Below, one piece after another: positions 16,635 through 27,489 of a DNA stretch of 64,000 nt. Source of the DNA: Thioclava sp. SK-1 (GTDB lineage: Bacteria > Pseudomonadota > Alphaproteobacteria > Rhodobacterales > Rhodobacteraceae). Made by a program: the position numbers and the translations under genes. Location: the NCBI RefSeq assembly GCF_001705665.1, contig NZ_MDHA01000058.1:1-64000 (forward strand), in the 5' to 3' direction. The stretch's first letter is position 1. Each line of letters starts with the position of its first letter. The notes beneath the pieces are model-generated. The model was not told the origin of the DNA. It saw only the letters and a program-made list of their open reading frames with translations, and did not search any database.

Positions 16635-18090
16635 CCGTTCCTCGGCGTATTGTGGCTTCGTAAAGGGCAACGTAGCGATGCGCCGAAGGTTCCCAGCCCC
16701 AATCGGTTTTCATACCACGTTTGACGGTTGCCGCCCATTCTTTTGGATCATTCCACAATGCTGTCAGCCGACGCAATGCCTGTCTTAATCCCAAGGTATC
16801 AACGGGTTGAAACACAATACCCGTGGCAGCATGGGCTGCACAGGCAGCTGGCGTGGCATCAATCACAGTATCAGCCAAGCCGCCGACTGCGGCGACAATC
16901 GGCACACAGCCGTAGCGCATGCCATATAGCTGCGTCAGGCCGCAGGGTTCAAACCGTGACGGGATCAAGACCGCATCCCCGCCCGCAAACATACGATGGC
17001 TTAGCCCCTCATCATAGCCGATCCAATTCCCAACACGGCCTGGATAGCGCGCCGATAGGTCTTGCACCATTGCCTCGGCCCAGCGGTCGCCCGAGCCCAA
17101 TACGATCAAGCCGCCGCCGTTGGCCAGGAATTCTGAAATCGCACCGGGAACCATATCAATCCCCTTTTGCGAGGTAAGCCGCGACACAAGGATCATCAGC
17201 GGCCCGGTGATCGCATTAGCATCAAGGCTAAATTCCGCAATCAACGCCGCACGATTGCCCTTCTTTCCCGCCAGTTTCGCTGCGGAAAACGGTTTTACCT
17301 CGGGGTCGTTTTCGGGATCCCAAACCTGCTTATCGATGCCGTTCAAAATCCCTGACATAACATCGGCGCGATATTGCAACACGCCTTCAAGACCCAAACC
17401 GAATTCTGGCCGCATCAGCTCATCTGCATAGCGCGGGCTGACCGTTGTGATTGCATGGGCCGACACAAGCCCCGCCTTCAGCGTTGAAATATCGCCCCAA
17501 AACTCAAACCCATCCGGCGTGAACCGCTGCGCTGGCAGACGCATCGCCGCCATTTTGGTAGGGCTGAACCGCCCCTGAAATGCGATGTTATGAATTGTCA
17601 AAACCGAAGGGATGGCCTGTGCGCCCGCATATGACAAATAGGCCGGGGTCAATGCAGCCTGCCAATCATGCGCATGCACAATATCGGGGTGCCACGGGGT
17701 TGCCTCTTGCGTGCCGTGGCGCGCGATTTCTGCAGCAACCCAGGACAGGGCCGCAAACCGTTCTGCATTGTCGGCGTAATCACCCTGCCCGTCCGAATAT
17801 GGTCCGCCAGTGCGCGCGTAAAGATGCGGCGCATCCAGTGCCATCACCTGCATCTCACCACATTGACCAAGGATCAGCGTCGCTGGGCCGCCAAACAGAT
17901 CGCCTGACGCCCAAACCGCTTTGGATCCCTTATTCAGATTCGCAATTACGCCAGGATAGGCTGGGAGTATGACGCGCATATCCCACCCCATTGGCGCAAG
18001 GGCCGCAGGCAACGCGCCCACAACATCGGCCAACCCCCCGGTTTTGATCAAAGGCACCGCCTCTGACGCGACAGATAAAACACGTTTCAC
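16627..18090 (-). CDS. glgA: Glycogen synthase (ADP-glucose, GT5)
   Basis: A 487-residue glycosyltransferase that extends alpha-1,4-glucan from ADP-glucose. The N-terminal ADP-glucose motif is KTGGLADVVGALP (residues 17-29). HDWQAALTPAYL and the C-terminal GGDAVLIPSRFEPCGLTQLYGMRYGCVPIV with the catalytic Glu are typical of GT5. The start is GTG at 18090 (an ATG one base off is out of frame), with AAAGG upstream. It lies 65 bp after glgC and overlaps glgX. The length matches bacterial GlgA (about 480). Confidence 0.96.
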   Translation of the reverse strand: MKRVLSVASEAVPLIKTGGLADVVGALPAALAPMGWDMRVILPAYPGVIANLNKGSKAVWASGDLFGGPATLILGQCGEMQVMALDAPHLYARTGGPYSDGQGDYADNAERFAALSWVAAEIARHGTQEATPWHPDIVHAHDWQAALTPAYLSYAGAQAIPSVLTIHNIAFQGRFSPTKMAAMRLPAQRFTPDGFEFWGDISTLKAGLVSAHAITTVSPRYADELMRPEFGLGLEGVLQYRADVMSGILNGIDKQVWDPENDPEVKPFSAAKLAGKKGNRAALIAEFSLDANAITGPLMILVSRLTSQKGIDMVPGAISEFLANGGGLIVLGSGDRWAEAMVQDLSARYPGRVGNWIGYDEGLSHRMFAGGDAVLIPSRFEPCGLTQLYGMRYGCVPIVAAVGGLADTVIDATPAACAAHAATGIVFQPVDTLGLRQALRRLTALWNDPKEWAATVKRGMKTDWGWEPSAHRYVALYEATIRRGTDA

Positions 18091-18155
18091 ATCAATACCT
18101 TTCGCGATCTAGGTCTTTCAATGCGGTTTGAACGGTACCGATAGGCATGTCGTGA

Positions 18156-19427
18156 TCAGTCCAAGGCCGCTGATCGGATGTCAATCATGGATTGGGTGAT
18201 CAACGTCACGCCGCCCTCTGTCACGCGGAACCATTTCTTATCTTGTTCTGGGTCTTCACCAACCACCAAACGTTCGGGAATTTGAACCCCGGAATCGATG
18301 ACGCAATTGGTTAGGCTGGAATGGCGACCGATACTGACACGCGGCAAGGCCACGCAATATTCCATTGATGAGAAGCTATGCGCCCGGCACCCGGTGAACA
18401 TCAAAGAATTGCGCACCTCTGATCCAGAGACAATACAATCACCTGAAATCAAAGATGAAATTGCAGATCCTCGACGCCCCTTTTCATCATGGATGAACTT
18501 CGCAGGCGGCACAATTTCCGAATATGTCCAGATCGGCCATTCCCGATCATAGATATCCAGTTTGGGCGTGAAATCGGTCAGGTCGATATTGGCCTTCCAA
18601 AACGCATCAATCGTGCCGACATCACGCCAATAGGGTTCTTCCTCTAACCCCGACGTCACGCAGGACTTTGTGAATTCATGCGCCATTGCCTTGCCATTCT
18701 TCACGATGTCGGGGATCAGATCATGGCCAAAATCATGGCTTGAATTCGGATCTTGTGAATCCCGGCGCAAGATATCGCGCAAGAAATGCCAATCGAACAC
18801 GTAAATACCCATCGAGGCCAGCGTATGATCGGGATCACCCGGCATGCCTGGCGGATCTTTTGGCTTCTCCAAAAATTGAGTAACCTGCCCAAATTTATCG
18901 ACATCCATGACACCGAAAGCCGAGGCTTCGGAGCGCGGAACTGTCAGACACCCAATGGTGACATCCGCGCCCGATTCCACATGTTCGCGCAGCATCACCT
19001 CATAATCCATTTTATACACATGGTCGCCGGCCAGAACGATCACATAGCGAACTGCATAATCATCAATGATATCAGAATTCTGAAACACTGCATCCGCGGT
19101 GCCCAGATACCACTGGGTTTCGGATACCCGTTGTGACGCAGGCAAAATATCCAGATATTCGTTGCGCTCCGCACGAAAGAAATTCCAGCCGCGCTGCACA
19201 TGGCGGATCAAAGAATGGGCTTTATATTGCGTTGCGATCGCCATTTTGCGGATGCCTGAATTGACCGCATTGGACAACGCAAAATCGATAATCCGTGTTT
19301 TACCGCCAAAATACACCGCCGGTTTTGCACGCCGATCTGTCAATTCATTCAGTCGCGATCCCCTTCCCCCCGCCAAAACAAAGGCCATGGCCTGATTGGA
19401 CAATCTACGATTCGACACTGGTTTCAT
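18156..19427 (-). CDS. glgC: Glucose-1-phosphate adenylyltransferase
   Basis: A 423-residue enzyme that makes ADP-glucose from ATP and glucose-1-phosphate, the committed step of glycogen synthesis. It has the nucleotide motif [29 protein letters not shown], the substrate region [12 protein letters not shown], the FLEKPKDPP sugar-phosphate site and a left-handed beta-helix C-terminus ([17 protein letters not shown]). The ATG at 19427 follows GGGGGAGGTG; the open frame extends upstream into the end of glgB but lacks family similarity. It lies 32 bp after glgB. The enzyme is usually allosterically controlled by glycolytic intermediates. Confidence 0.96.
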   Translation of the reverse strand: MKPVSNRRLSNQAMAFVLAGGRGSRLNELTDRRAKPAVYFGGKTRIIDFALSNAVNSGIRKMAIATQYKAHSLIRHVQRGWNFFRAERNEYLDILPASQRVSETQWYLGTADAVFQNSDIIDDYAVRYVIVLAGDHVYKMDYEVMLREHVESGADVTIGCLTVPRSEASAFGVMDVDKFGQVTQFLEKPKDPPGMPGDPDHTLASMGIYVFDWHFLRDILRRDSQDPNSSHDFGHDLIPDIVKNGKAMAHEFTKSCVTSGLEEEPYWRDVGTIDAFWKANIDLTDFTPKLDIYDREWPIWTYSEIVPPAKFIHDEKGRRGSAISSLISGDCIVSGSEVRNSLMFTGCRAHSFSSMEYCVALPRVSIGRHSSLTNCVIDSGVQIPERLVVGEDPEQDKKWFRVTEGGVTLITQSMIDIRSAALD

Positions 19428-19459
19428 ACACACCTCCCCCAAAGGCGACACCGGCTGAT

Positions 19460-21616
19460 TTAGCCCGGTGTAAAATAGACAACGGCCAACGGTGGCAGAT
19501 AGATTTCGGCACTGTGGTCGCGGCCCATCGCGCGTTCGCCCTGCGCTTCTATGAACCCAAGATTGCCCCAATTTGTTCCGCCATAATGCCCGCTGTCCGT
19601 GTTCAGTATTTCGACCCAAGACCCGCCTTGCGGCAGGCCGATCCGCATGGTGCGATCTTGCGACGTTAAGTTCGCGCAGATCACCACCGGGTCGACATTA
19701 GGTGCGCGACGTTCAAACACATAAACTGACTGATCCGCATTATCTGCGTCGATCCAGCCAAAGCCCTGCGGCTCACAATCCCCCCAATGCAAGGCCGGAA
19801 GCGTTTTATACAGCCGGTTCAAATCGCGGATGAGCTGCTGCACACCTTGGTGCGGCTTATGTTGCAGCAGATGCCAATGCAGTGCCTCGGCCTGTGCCCA
19901 TTCCGTCCATTGCGCAAATTCCTGCCCCATAAACAACAGCTTCTTACCTGGATGCGCCCATTGAAACGCGTAAAAGGCGCGCAAATTTGCGAATTTCTCG
20001 ACATCTGTTCCTGGCATTTTTCCGATCATTGAGCCTTTGCCATGCACGACTTCGTCATGGCTGATCGGCAGAACGAAATTCTCAGAGTAGATATAGCTGC
20101 TCGCAAAGCTCAGTTCATTATGATGATGTTTTCGGTGGATCGGATCACGCGAAAAATAGCGCAGGCTGTCATTCATCCAGCCCATATTCCATTTGTAGCC
20201 AAAGCCCAAACCGCCCGCATGAACCGGATGTGACACACCGGGATAGGCGGTGGATTCTTCGGCCACCGTCATGATGCCCTGCGCGCCGCCATAGGCCTCG
20301 GAATTGACCTCTTGCAAGAATTCGATCGCTTCCAGATTTTCACGACCACCGAATTTATTGGCCACCCATTCGCCGTCCTTGCGCGAATAATCACGATACA
20401 GCATTGATGCCACCGCATCGACGCGCAACCCGTCCAGATGATATTCCTGCAACCAAAACAATGCATTGGCCAACAGGTAATTTTTGACCTCACGGCGGCC
20501 AAAATTATAGATCAGGGTGTTCCAATCCTGATGAAACCCCTCGCGCGGATCACCGTGTTCATATAGCGGTGTGCCATCATACTGGCGCAGCCCATGTTCA
20601 TCAGTCGGGAAATGTCCGGGCACCCAATCCAAAATAACACCAAGCCCGCGCTTATGTGCCTCGTCAACAAAAGCGGCGAATTCCTCTGGCCGGCCATGAC
20701 GAATGGTCGGGCTATACAACCCAATCGGCTGATACCCCCAAGACCCATCAAACGGATGCTCCGTGATCGGCAGCAACTCAATATGGGTAAAACCCATATC
20801 TACCACATAATTCAGCAGATCCGACGCCAGCTCATAATAGGATAACGGTCGCCCACCGTCGGCCCAGTCGCGCTTCCAAGAGCCCAAGTGGACCTCATAG
20901 ATCGAGATCGGCGCATGAATATCTTGTGCTGCTTCGCGCCGGGTCATCCACGCTCCGTCAGACCAGGGGTGCAACCCCAATTCCCGCACCACCGACGATG
21001 TTTCCGGTGGATGTTGTGCACCAAAGCCTACAGGATCGGCCTTGGTCGGCATCATCCGGCCATCCGCACCAAGAATTTCATATTTATAGGCCTCACCGGG
21101 TTGCAGACCAGGCAGGAAAATCTCCCATACCCCGGTGGCACCGCGTCGCCGCATCTGATGGCGTCGCCCATCCCAATTGTTGAACCCACCCACAACCGAA
21201 ACCCGCTTGGCCTCGGGCGCCCATGTCGCAAAATGCACGCCGCGATGCCCGTCATGCGTGATTACATGCGCGCCCAGCACCTTCCAAAGCGCTTTGTGTT
21301 TGCCTTCACCGATCAAATATTCGTCGATCTGTCCCAACACCGGGGCAAAGCGATACGGGTCTTCAAAATCCCAAGTCACCTGCGCGTTTTGGGCACGTAG
21401 CCGATACAACCCTCCTTGCCAGCGCACCGCAAACAGCCCTGGCACGACCGATTGCATCTCAATCGCTTCGTTATTGCCCAGCAGCCAGACGCGTTCCGCA
21501 TCGGGCACCAGCGCCACCACACGTTCTGCTTCAGCTGAATACCCTAATGCAGAAAACACGTTGCCATGGCGACCCTCGATCAGGGCCATGGCCTCGTTGT
21601 GGCTGATTAATCCCAT
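19460..21616 (-). CDS. glgB: 1,4-alpha-glucan branching enzyme
   Basis: A 718-residue GH13 enzyme that introduces alpha-1,6 branches. Two N-terminal beta domains (CBM48-like, [25 protein letters not shown]) precede the barrel with [35 protein letters not shown] (nucleophile Asp), [14 protein letters not shown] (acid/base Glu) and [14 protein letters not shown]. The length is normal for long-form GlgB. ATG 21616 follows GAGGTGTT and lies six bases after the glgP stop, so it is in the same transcript. Confidence 0.96.
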   Translation of the reverse strand: MGLISHNEAMALIEGRHGNVFSALGYSAEAERVVALVPDAERVWLLGNNEAIEMQSVVPGLFAVRWQGGLYRLRAQNAQVTWDFEDPYRFAPVLGQIDEYLIGEGKHKALWKVLGAHVITHDGHRGVHFATWAPEAKRVSVVGGFNNWDGRRHQMRRRGATGVWEIFLPGLQPGEAYKYEILGADGRMMPTKADPVGFGAQHPPETSSVVRELGLHPWSDGAWMTRREAAQDIHAPISIYEVHLGSWKRDWADGGRPLSYYELASDLLNYVVDMGFTHIELLPITEHPFDGSWGYQPIGLYSPTIRHGRPEEFAAFVDEAHKRGLGVILDWVPGHFPTDEHGLRQYDGTPLYEHGDPREGFHQDWNTLIYNFGRREVKNYLLANALFWLQEYHLDGLRVDAVASMLYRDYSRKDGEWVANKFGGRENLEAIEFLQEVNSEAYGGAQGIMTVAEESTAYPGVSHPVHAGGLGFGYKWNMGWMNDSLRYFSRDPIHRKHHHNELSFASSYIYSENFVLPISHDEVVHGKGSMIGKMPGTDVEKFANLRAFYAFQWAHPGKKLLFMGQEFAQWTEWAQAEALHWHLLQHKPHQGVQQLIRDLNRLYKTLPALHWGDCEPQGFGWIDADNADQSVYVFERRAPNVDPVVICANLTSQDRTMRIGLPQGGSWVEILNTDSGHYGGTNWGNLGFIEAQGERAMGRDHSAEIYLPPLAVVYFTPG

Positions 21617-21622
21617 AACACC

Positions 21623-24019
21623 TCACAAGGCCGAGCTGGTGTTCCAGATGTCGGCCATATACCCTTTGATCGACCGGTCGGAACTAAAAAATCCCATCCG
21701 TGCCGTGTTCGATGCTGCCATGTGCCACCAGCGATCTGGCGTGGTGAAGGCGGCATCGACCTCCCGTTGTGCTTGAGCATAGGACTCAAAATCAGATGCG
21801 CAAAGAAAATAGTCAGAATGCCAGATATTGTGCACCAGCCCGTGATAGCGTCCTGGTTCATCAGGGGAAAACCGTCCCTCGGCGATCATTTGCAATACGT
21901 CTTGCAATGATTGGCTTTGCATGATCGCATCGCGGGCATGATCTGGATTGTGGCGCCGTTCCATCACCTCATCCGCGGTCAACCCGAACAGGAAGAAGTT
22001 TTCTGCCCCTACCTCTTCGCGGATCTCGACATTCGCCCCGTCCAGCGTGCCAATCGTCAGCGCCCCGTTCAGTGCGAATTTCATATTCCCGGTGCCAGAA
22101 GCTTCTTTGCCTGCGGTTGAAATTTGCTCTGACAGGTCAGCGGCCGGGATCAACCGTTCGGCCATCGACACGTTGTAATTGGGCGGATAGATAATCTTCA
22201 ATCGCCCATCAACATAGGGGTCGTTGTTAACAACCTGCGCCACATCATTGATAAGGCGAATAATTTCTTTTGCCGTTTGATAACCCGGTGCCGCTTTGCC
22301 ACCGAAAATCTTGACCCGCGGCACGAACTCTCCTGTGGGGTTTTTACGGATTTCATGCCATTGAGCGATTGTCTGCAAAATGTTCAGAAATTGACGTTTA
22401 TATTCGTGGATGCGTTTGATCTGCACATCAAACATGGCATCCGGGTCGATCTGAATACCCTGTGTCTGTGCCACCCAATTTGACAAAGCGACCTTATTAC
22501 TGCGCTTGGCTGCTGCGAATTTTTGCAAGAAGACCGGGTCCTTCAATGCTGGTTCCAGCCCAAACAACCGATCCAGATCTGCCTCCCACCCGCTGCCGAT
22601 TGTGTCGGTGATCAGTGTGGACAGGGCCGGGTTGGTCATCCGTAGCCAGCGCCGTGGCGTGACGCCATTGGTTTGATTGATGATCCGGTCGGGATGCAGT
22701 TTGTTCAGCTCTGGGAACAGGTTGGCCTTAATCAGATCGGTATGCAGTGCCGAAACCCCATTGACCTTATGCGAGGTAATAAAGGCCAATTCCCCCATGC
22801 GCACTTCTTGATGTTTCAAGATACCAATATGATTGGGGCGATCGGGATGGCGTTTCAGATGCCAGGCGTCGATTTCCTCGATGATTTGCATGTGGCGGGG
22901 CAAAACCGCCCCCATAAGATAGCTTGCCCATTTTTCCAACGCTTCCGGCAAAAGCGTATGATTGGTATAGCCAAGGCAATTCACGGCAATCTCAATCGCT
23001 GCGTCAAAGGTCAAGCCGTAGCAATCGCAAAGTAGCCGCACCAGCTCTGGCCCGGCAATGGCGGGATGGGTGTCATTCATCTGGATCGCAACGTGATCGG
23101 CCAGATCAGTGATCGACAGCCCTGCATCCAAATGGCGCCGCAAGATGTCTTGCAGCGCGGCAGAGGTCAGGAAATATTCCTGTTTCAGCCGCAGTTCCTT
23201 GCCCTGATAGGTCGTATCATCGGGATAAAGCACCCGGCTAAGTGTCCGCGCCAAAGCCTCTGGTTCCGCCGCCGCCGCGTAATCGCCATGGTTGAACCGG
23301 CCCAGATCAAACAATGTCGTCGGCCGTGCCGACCACAGCCGCAGCGTGTTGGCCCAACGGCCCTGCCAACCAATCACCGGCAGGTCATGCGCCTCTGCGA
23401 TCACGGTTTCTGCCGGCACCCAGACAGAGCGCCCAGCGTGCTTTTCAACATGCCCCTTGAACCCGATTTCATAGGAAGATTCGGGACGAACGAATTCCCA
23501 TGGATGCGGTTGGGTCAACCAATCCTCTGGGGTTTCCACCTGACGGCCGCCTTCAAACCGCTGCCGAAACAGCCCATGTTCATAGCGAATACCGTAGCCA
23601 TGGCCCGCACAGCCCAGCGTGGCCATCGATTCCATATAACACGCCGCAAGCCTGCCCAAACCGCCATTGCCAAGCGCCGCATCAGGTTCATTTTCCACCA
23701 CGGCATCGTAATCGACGCCCAGATCTTCCAAGGCCTCTTGGCACAGATCACGCAGACCCAAATTGATCGCGGCATCTTCCATGATACGCCCGATCAGAAA
23801 TTCCATCGACAGGTAATACACCCGTTTGCGTTTCTGGTCATAGGTTTGGCGCGTCGCCGCAAACCAGGGATCCACAATACGGTCGCGCAGCGCGTGGCTA
23901 AGCGCCATCCGCCAATCATAGATCGAGGCATGCGCCGGATCTTTCGCCATAGAATATTGCAAATGTTTCAGAATTTCGTTTCGGAAATCCTCTCGACTTG
24001 GCGCTTGCATGTCTTTCAC
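21623..24019 (-). CDS. glgP: Glycogen/starch phosphorylase
   Basis: A 798-residue PLP enzyme that releases glucose-1-phosphate from glycogen. Marks are RVYYLSMEFLIGR, NGGLGRLAACYMESMATLG, IQMNDTHPAIAGPEL, VTPRRWL and the PLP-lysine region EASGTGNMKFALNGALTIGTLDGANVEI. The start is GTG at 24019, with GGGGGAT about nine bases upstream; an ATG lies three codons inside (24010) with a weaker site. It is the first gene of the glg operon, so the operon promoter should lie in the 197-bp divergent region shared with the GH13 gene. Confidence 0.95.
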   Translation of the reverse strand: MKDMQAPSREDFRNEILKHLQYSMAKDPAHASIYDWRMALSHALRDRIVDPWFAATRQTYDQKRKRVYYLSMEFLIGRIMEDAAINLGLRDLCQEALEDLGVDYDAVVENEPDAALGNGGLGRLAACYMESMATLGCAGHGYGIRYEHGLFRQRFEGGRQVETPEDWLTQPHPWEFVRPESSYEIGFKGHVEKHAGRSVWVPAETVIAEAHDLPVIGWQGRWANTLRLWSARPTTLFDLGRFNHGDYAAAAEPEALARTLSRVLYPDDTTYQGKELRLKQEYFLTSAALQDILRRHLDAGLSITDLADHVAIQMNDTHPAIAGPELVRLLCDCYGLTFDAAIEIAVNCLGYTNHTLLPEALEKWASYLMGAVLPRHMQIIEEIDAWHLKRHPDRPNHIGILKHQEVRMGELAFITSHKVNGVSALHTDLIKANLFPELNKLHPDRIINQTNGVTPRRWLRMTNPALSTLITDTIGSGWEADLDRLFGLEPALKDPVFLQKFAAAKRSNKVALSNWVAQTQGIQIDPDAMFDVQIKRIHEYKRQFLNILQTIAQWHEIRKNPTGEFVPRVKIFGGKAAPGYQTAKEIIRLINDVAQVVNNDPYVDGRLKIIYPPNYNVSMAERLIPAADLSEQISTAGKEASGTGNMKFALNGALTIGTLDGANVEIREEVGAENFFLFGLTADEVMERRHNPDHARDAIMQSQSLQDVLQMIAEGRFSPDEPGRYHGLVHNIWHSDYFLCASDFESYAQAQREVDAAFTTPDRWWHMAASNTARMGFFSSDRSIKGYMADIWNTSSAL

Positions 24020-24216
24020 GGATAGATCCCCCAGCGAAAAGCCTTCGCATCTTTGATGGCGTTAACTTTGGTATCGCGTCAAGCGATGATCACAGGTCAC
24101 GGCACAGCAATCAGATAAACTGCCCAAAGCAAAGGCAGTTTTGGCGCTGACGTAAACTTGGCTTGACGCCAGCCGATGCGCAGGCGTGAATAGATCAACC
24201 TCAGGAGAGCTTGCAC

Positions 24217-25800
24217 ATGAGCAATGAATGGTGGCGCGGCGCGGTTATTTACCAGATTTATCCGCGGAGTTTTCAAGATGATAATGGTGACGGGATTGGC
24301 GATCTGCCGGGTATTACCCGCCGGTTAGATCATGTGGCCAATCTGGGTGCAGATGCGATCTGGCTGTCACCTATTTTTACCTCGCCTATGGCGGATATGG
24401 GCTATGATGTTGCCAATTACCGCGACATCGATCCGTTGTTTGGCACATTGGCCGATTTCGATGCCTTGGTGACCCGCGCCCATGCGCTGGGGCTGAAAGT
24501 CATCATTGATCAGGTGATTTCGCACAGTTCAGACAAACATCCGTGGTTTCAGGATGCGAAAAAAGGCGGGGCGAAGAAAGATTGGTATGTCTGGGCGGAT
24601 CCTAAGGAAGATGGCGCGCCGCCTAATAATTGGCTCTCTGTTTTTGGCGGGTCATCATGGGAATATGCGCCAGAAAATCGGCAATATTATCTACATAACT
24701 TCCTGATCGAACAGCCCGACCTGAATATGCACAATCCGGCCGTACAAGATGAGCTGCTGGATGTTTTGCGGTTCTGGCTGGAGCGCGGCGTGGACGGTTT
24801 CCGATTGGACACGGTCAATTACTATTTCCACGATGCGCAATTACGCGACAACCCGGCGATGGCGCCCGATGGTGGGCGCTGGCCGCCGGTGAACACATAT
24901 GACATGCAAGATCACGAATACGACAAGAACCGGCCAGAAAACCTGACCTTTTTGAAGCGCATGCGCAGCTTGCTGGATGAATATGACGATCGCTGTCTGA
25001 TCGGAGAGGTCGGTGATGCACCGCACCGGGCCTTGGCGATCATGGAAGCCTATACCAAAGGCACCGACCGACTGCATATGGCCTATAGCTTTGATATGCT
25101 TGGCCCGGCCTTTACGCCAGATCACTACCGCACGATCATCGAAGGGTTCTTTAAAAATGCGCCCGATGGCTGGCCAAGCTGGTCGTTCTCTAACCATGAT
25201 GTGGAGCGCCATGTCACCCGTTGGGCGAACTATGGCACCCAAGATGATATTGCGAAACTGGCGATTTCGATGCTGGCCTCATTTCAGGGGACGATCGGCC
25301 TGTATCAGGGCGAAGAGCTGGGCCTGACCGAGACAACTTTGGAATATCATGAGCTGACCGACCCGCCCGGTCTGCGCTTTTGGCCAGAAAACAAGGGCCG
25401 CGATGGGTGCCGCACGCCAATGGTTTGGGACCAAAGCGCCGATGCGGGCTTTACCTCTGGCACACCGTGGTTGCCGGTCAAGGCCCCACAGGCGGCGCGC
25501 GCTGTGTCATTGCAAGACGGGGCTGACAGCGTCTTGGCGCATTACCGCGCCGTATTGGCCTTTCGTAAAACCACGGCGGCCTTGCAAAGCGGCACGACAG
25601 AGTTCTTGTCGCTGGAAGCGCCGCTAATGGCGTTCAAGCGGATCACATCAACACAGACCGTGACATGTGTGTTTAACCTTAGCGCGCAAACGCAATCTTT
25701 GCCTGCGCCGGACGGTGCCGTGTTCGGGCCAAGCCGTGCCGCGACATTGGCTGATGGGATGCTGACATTGGGGCCGAATGGTGTGGCCTGGATGACTTAA
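24217..25800 (+). CDS. GH13 alpha-glucosidase (oligo-1,6-glucosidase type)
   Basis: A 527-residue cytoplasmic enzyme that hydrolyses alpha-glucosidic bonds in short oligosaccharides. Marks are WWRGAVIYQIYPRSFQD, DGIGDLPGIT, VIIDQVISHSSD, DGFRLDTVN (nucleophile Asp), LIGEVGD (acid/base Glu) and FSNHDVERH. The GxLxxxQGEE-like segment GTIGLYQGEELGLTE is also present. ATG 24217 follows AGGAGAG by seven bases; TTG at 24211 is in frame but closer to the RBS. Similar genes (aglA) in this family lie in alpha-glucoside uptake operons; here it stands alone and divergent from glgP, which fits glycogen-derived oligosaccharide use. Confidence 0.93.
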   Translation: MSNEWWRGAVIYQIYPRSFQDDNGDGIGDLPGITRRLDHVANLGADAIWLSPIFTSPMADMGYDVANYRDIDPLFGTLADFDALVTRAHALGLKVIIDQVISHSSDKHPWFQDAKKGGAKKDWYVWADPKEDGAPPNNWLSVFGGSSWEYAPENRQYYLHNFLIEQPDLNMHNPAVQDELLDVLRFWLERGVDGFRLDTVNYYFHDAQLRDNPAMAPDGGRWPPVNTYDMQDHEYDKNRPENLTFLKRMRSLLDEYDDRCLIGEVGDAPHRALAIMEAYTKGTDRLHMAYSFDMLGPAFTPDHYRTIIEGFFKNAPDGWPSWSFSNHDVERHVTRWANYGTQDDIAKLAISMLASFQGTIGLYQGEELGLTETTLEYHELTDPPGLRFWPENKGRDGCRTPMVWDQSADAGFTSGTPWLPVKAPQAARAVSLQDGADSVLAHYRAVLAFRKTTAALQSGTTEFLSLEAPLMAFKRITSTQTVTCVFNLSAQTQSLPAPDGAVFGPSRAATLADGMLTLGPNGVAWMT

Positions 25801-25815
25801 GACGCCCGCAACCAC

Positions 25816-25839
25816 AAAGGGGGACATCCAGCCCCCTTT
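25816..25839. terminator. Bidirectional terminator between GH13 and phoR genes
   Basis: A perfect 8-bp stem (AAAGGGGG / CCCCCTTT) with an 8-base loop lies 15 bases after the glucosidase stop and 15 bases after the end of the minus-strand kinase gene. T-rich flanks are short on both sides. Confidence 0.75.
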
Positions 25840-25854
25840 CTTATGCCCTATCCG

Positions 25855-26910
25855 CTATGCCACCGGCAATAAAATGATAAACCGCGTGCCTTCGCCCTTT
25901 TTGCTTTCCACCCGCATCCGGCCCCGGTGGCGTGAAATAATATGTTTCACAATTGCCAGACCAAGCCCGGTCCCCCCCTGTTCGCGCGAACGATGCGTAT
26001 CGACGCGGTAAAACCGTTCTGTCAGTCGCGGCAGGTGAATTTCATCAATTCCATCTCCTTCGTCTTCTACGGTCACACGCCAGGCGGCACCGCCCAGCAC
26101 GGGTTCACGGTCAATCGGGTCCACGCGCAAGCGCAGCACACCGCCCGCGCCGCCATATTTGATCCCGTTCTCGATCAAATTGGTGAAAACCTGCGTTAAC
26201 TGATCGGGATCCCCCACGACGGGCAAAGTCCCTTGCTTACCTTCCCGAAGCAATTCCACCTTTTGCGCCTGCGCCACTGGCGACAGCGCCTGCATCGCAC
26301 CCTTCAGCACGGCAGAAAGATCAATCTTTTCGGTCGGTCGGCGGCGCTCTTCTGACTCTACCCGACTAAGCGAAAGCAGATCATCCACCAACCGATTCAT
26401 CCGCTGCGCCTCGCGCTCCATAATTGCCAGGAATCGATCGCGTGCTTTGGGGTCATCACGCGCCGCCCCGCGCAGCGTTTCAATAAAACCCGAAAGCGCA
26501 GTTAGCGGCGTGCGCAATTCATGACTGACATTCGCAACAAAATCACGGCGGATGGCTTCGGCTTCACGTTGGTCAGTAACATCTTGAAAAGACAGCAGTG
26601 CACCACCTTTTGGCACCAAACCACCGGGTTCGGGTGCCAGCGGTGTCGCGGTGATCATCGCGATCATTTCGCGTTTTCCCGGCGCGATACGCACCTCTGA
26701 CTGATCAGAGCGGTTTTGCACCAAAGCGGCCTCAAGAATCAGTCCGATAGCGGGTTGACGCAAAACGGTGACAAAAGCGCGCCCTGTGACATCGCCGCCG
26801 AATAATGTTCTGGCCGCCCCGTTGCACTGCACAACACGTTCATCTGGGTCAATGATCAGGATCGGTGAAGGAACCGCCTGCAAAATGGATATTGTTGCCG
26901 ATAGCGTCAT
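25855..26910 (-). CDS. phoR: PhoR-like soluble sensor histidine kinase
   Basis: A 351-residue histidine kinase. It has a PAS domain (residues 1-110, SPILIIDPDERVVQCNGAA), a HisKA dimerisation domain with FVANVSHELRTPLTAL (phospho-acceptor His130), and a HATPase domain with N box NLIENGIKYGG, G1 VEDEGDGI and G2 GGTGLGLAIVKHI. This fits PhoR of the phosphate regulon, but no membrane segment is present, unlike enterobacterial PhoR with two. No response regulator, pst gene or phoU is in the window. RBS AAGGAGG is strong. It could serve another regulator, so the symbol is tentative. Confidence 0.78.
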   Translation of the reverse strand: MTLSATISILQAVPSPILIIDPDERVVQCNGAARTLFGGDVTGRAFVTVLRQPAIGLILEAALVQNRSDQSEVRIAPGKREMIAMITATPLAPEPGGLVPKGGALLSFQDVTDQREAEAIRRDFVANVSHELRTPLTALSGFIETLRGAARDDPKARDRFLAIMEREAQRMNRLVDDLLSLSRVESEERRRPTEKIDLSAVLKGAMQALSPVAQAQKVELLREGKQGTLPVVGDPDQLTQVFTNLIENGIKYGGAGGVLRLRVDPIDREPVLGGAAWRVTVEDEGDGIDEIHLPRLTERFYRVDTHRSREQGGTGLGLAIVKHIISRHRGRMRVESKKGEGTRFIILLPVA

Positions 26911-27083
26911 AATCGACCTCCTTAATTTCTCTGGCAGACTTGACCAATGCTGCGTCGGAGTAAACCATTGGAGTCGTTACGCAGATGAAGTTTTCTTAAC
27001 GAGATGCCGCCACTATGACTCAACGGATGTTGTCGACCGCCTCCACCGCGCGAAGACACCCTCAAAAAGTTTGGGACGAGACC

Positions 27084-27485
27084 ATGTCACCCATGGACCG
27101 GAACTGGCTTGGCAATCTGCCGCCGCACAACCCTGCTGCTTCGTCGCAAAACCGGCGTATTCTTGTGATTGAACCGTCACAAGAGCTACCGCTGGCGCTG
27201 CGCGGCGTGACAGGTGTCTCTATCACCATTGCACGGCTGCGTTCACTGGATAGCGAATTTTTGACCCGCACCGCGCCGCATGTGGTGTTATCACCGCTGC
27301 TGACCGCAGAATTCGACATTCTGGATCTGACCCGCAGGCTACAATCATTAGGGTATCGGGGGCATCTGCGCGCCTATACGCCGCGCCTGCCGGATGTGCA
27401 TGTAATCTGCAAAGAGGTCGCAACGATCTGGCCAGAGCTAAATTTCGAGGTCTATCAAATCGACCCAGAGGACACGCAGCAATAA
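27084..27485 (+). CDS. Hypothetical protein, receiver-like fold suspected
   Basis: A 133-residue protein from ATG 27084; the frame is open from 27015 but neither start has a strong RBS (GAG near 27078 slightly favours 27084). The sequence RRILVIEPSQELPLAL, PHVVLSPLLT and LQSLGYRGHLRAYTP follows the alternating strand/helix order of a receiver domain. The usual acidic pair and the phospho-acceptor Asp are not evident (VVLSPL in place of VLLDLM). It may be a pseudo-receiver. It is divergent from the PhoR-like kinase and convergent with the carbonic anhydrase gene, ending four bases from it. Confidence 0.65.
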   Translation: MSPMDRNWLGNLPPHNPAASSQNRRILVIEPSQELPLALRGVTGVSITIARLRSLDSEFLTRTAPHVVLSPLLTAEFDILDLTRRLQSLGYRGHLRAYTPRLPDVHVICKEVATIWPELNFEVYQIDPEDTQQ

Positions 27486-27489
27486 ACGC

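Noticed and set aside
18131-18146. Short CGGTACCG palindrome between glgC and glgA as an operator
   Set aside because: Only 8 bp, inside a short gap in an operon; no repeat of it was seen at other glg genes.
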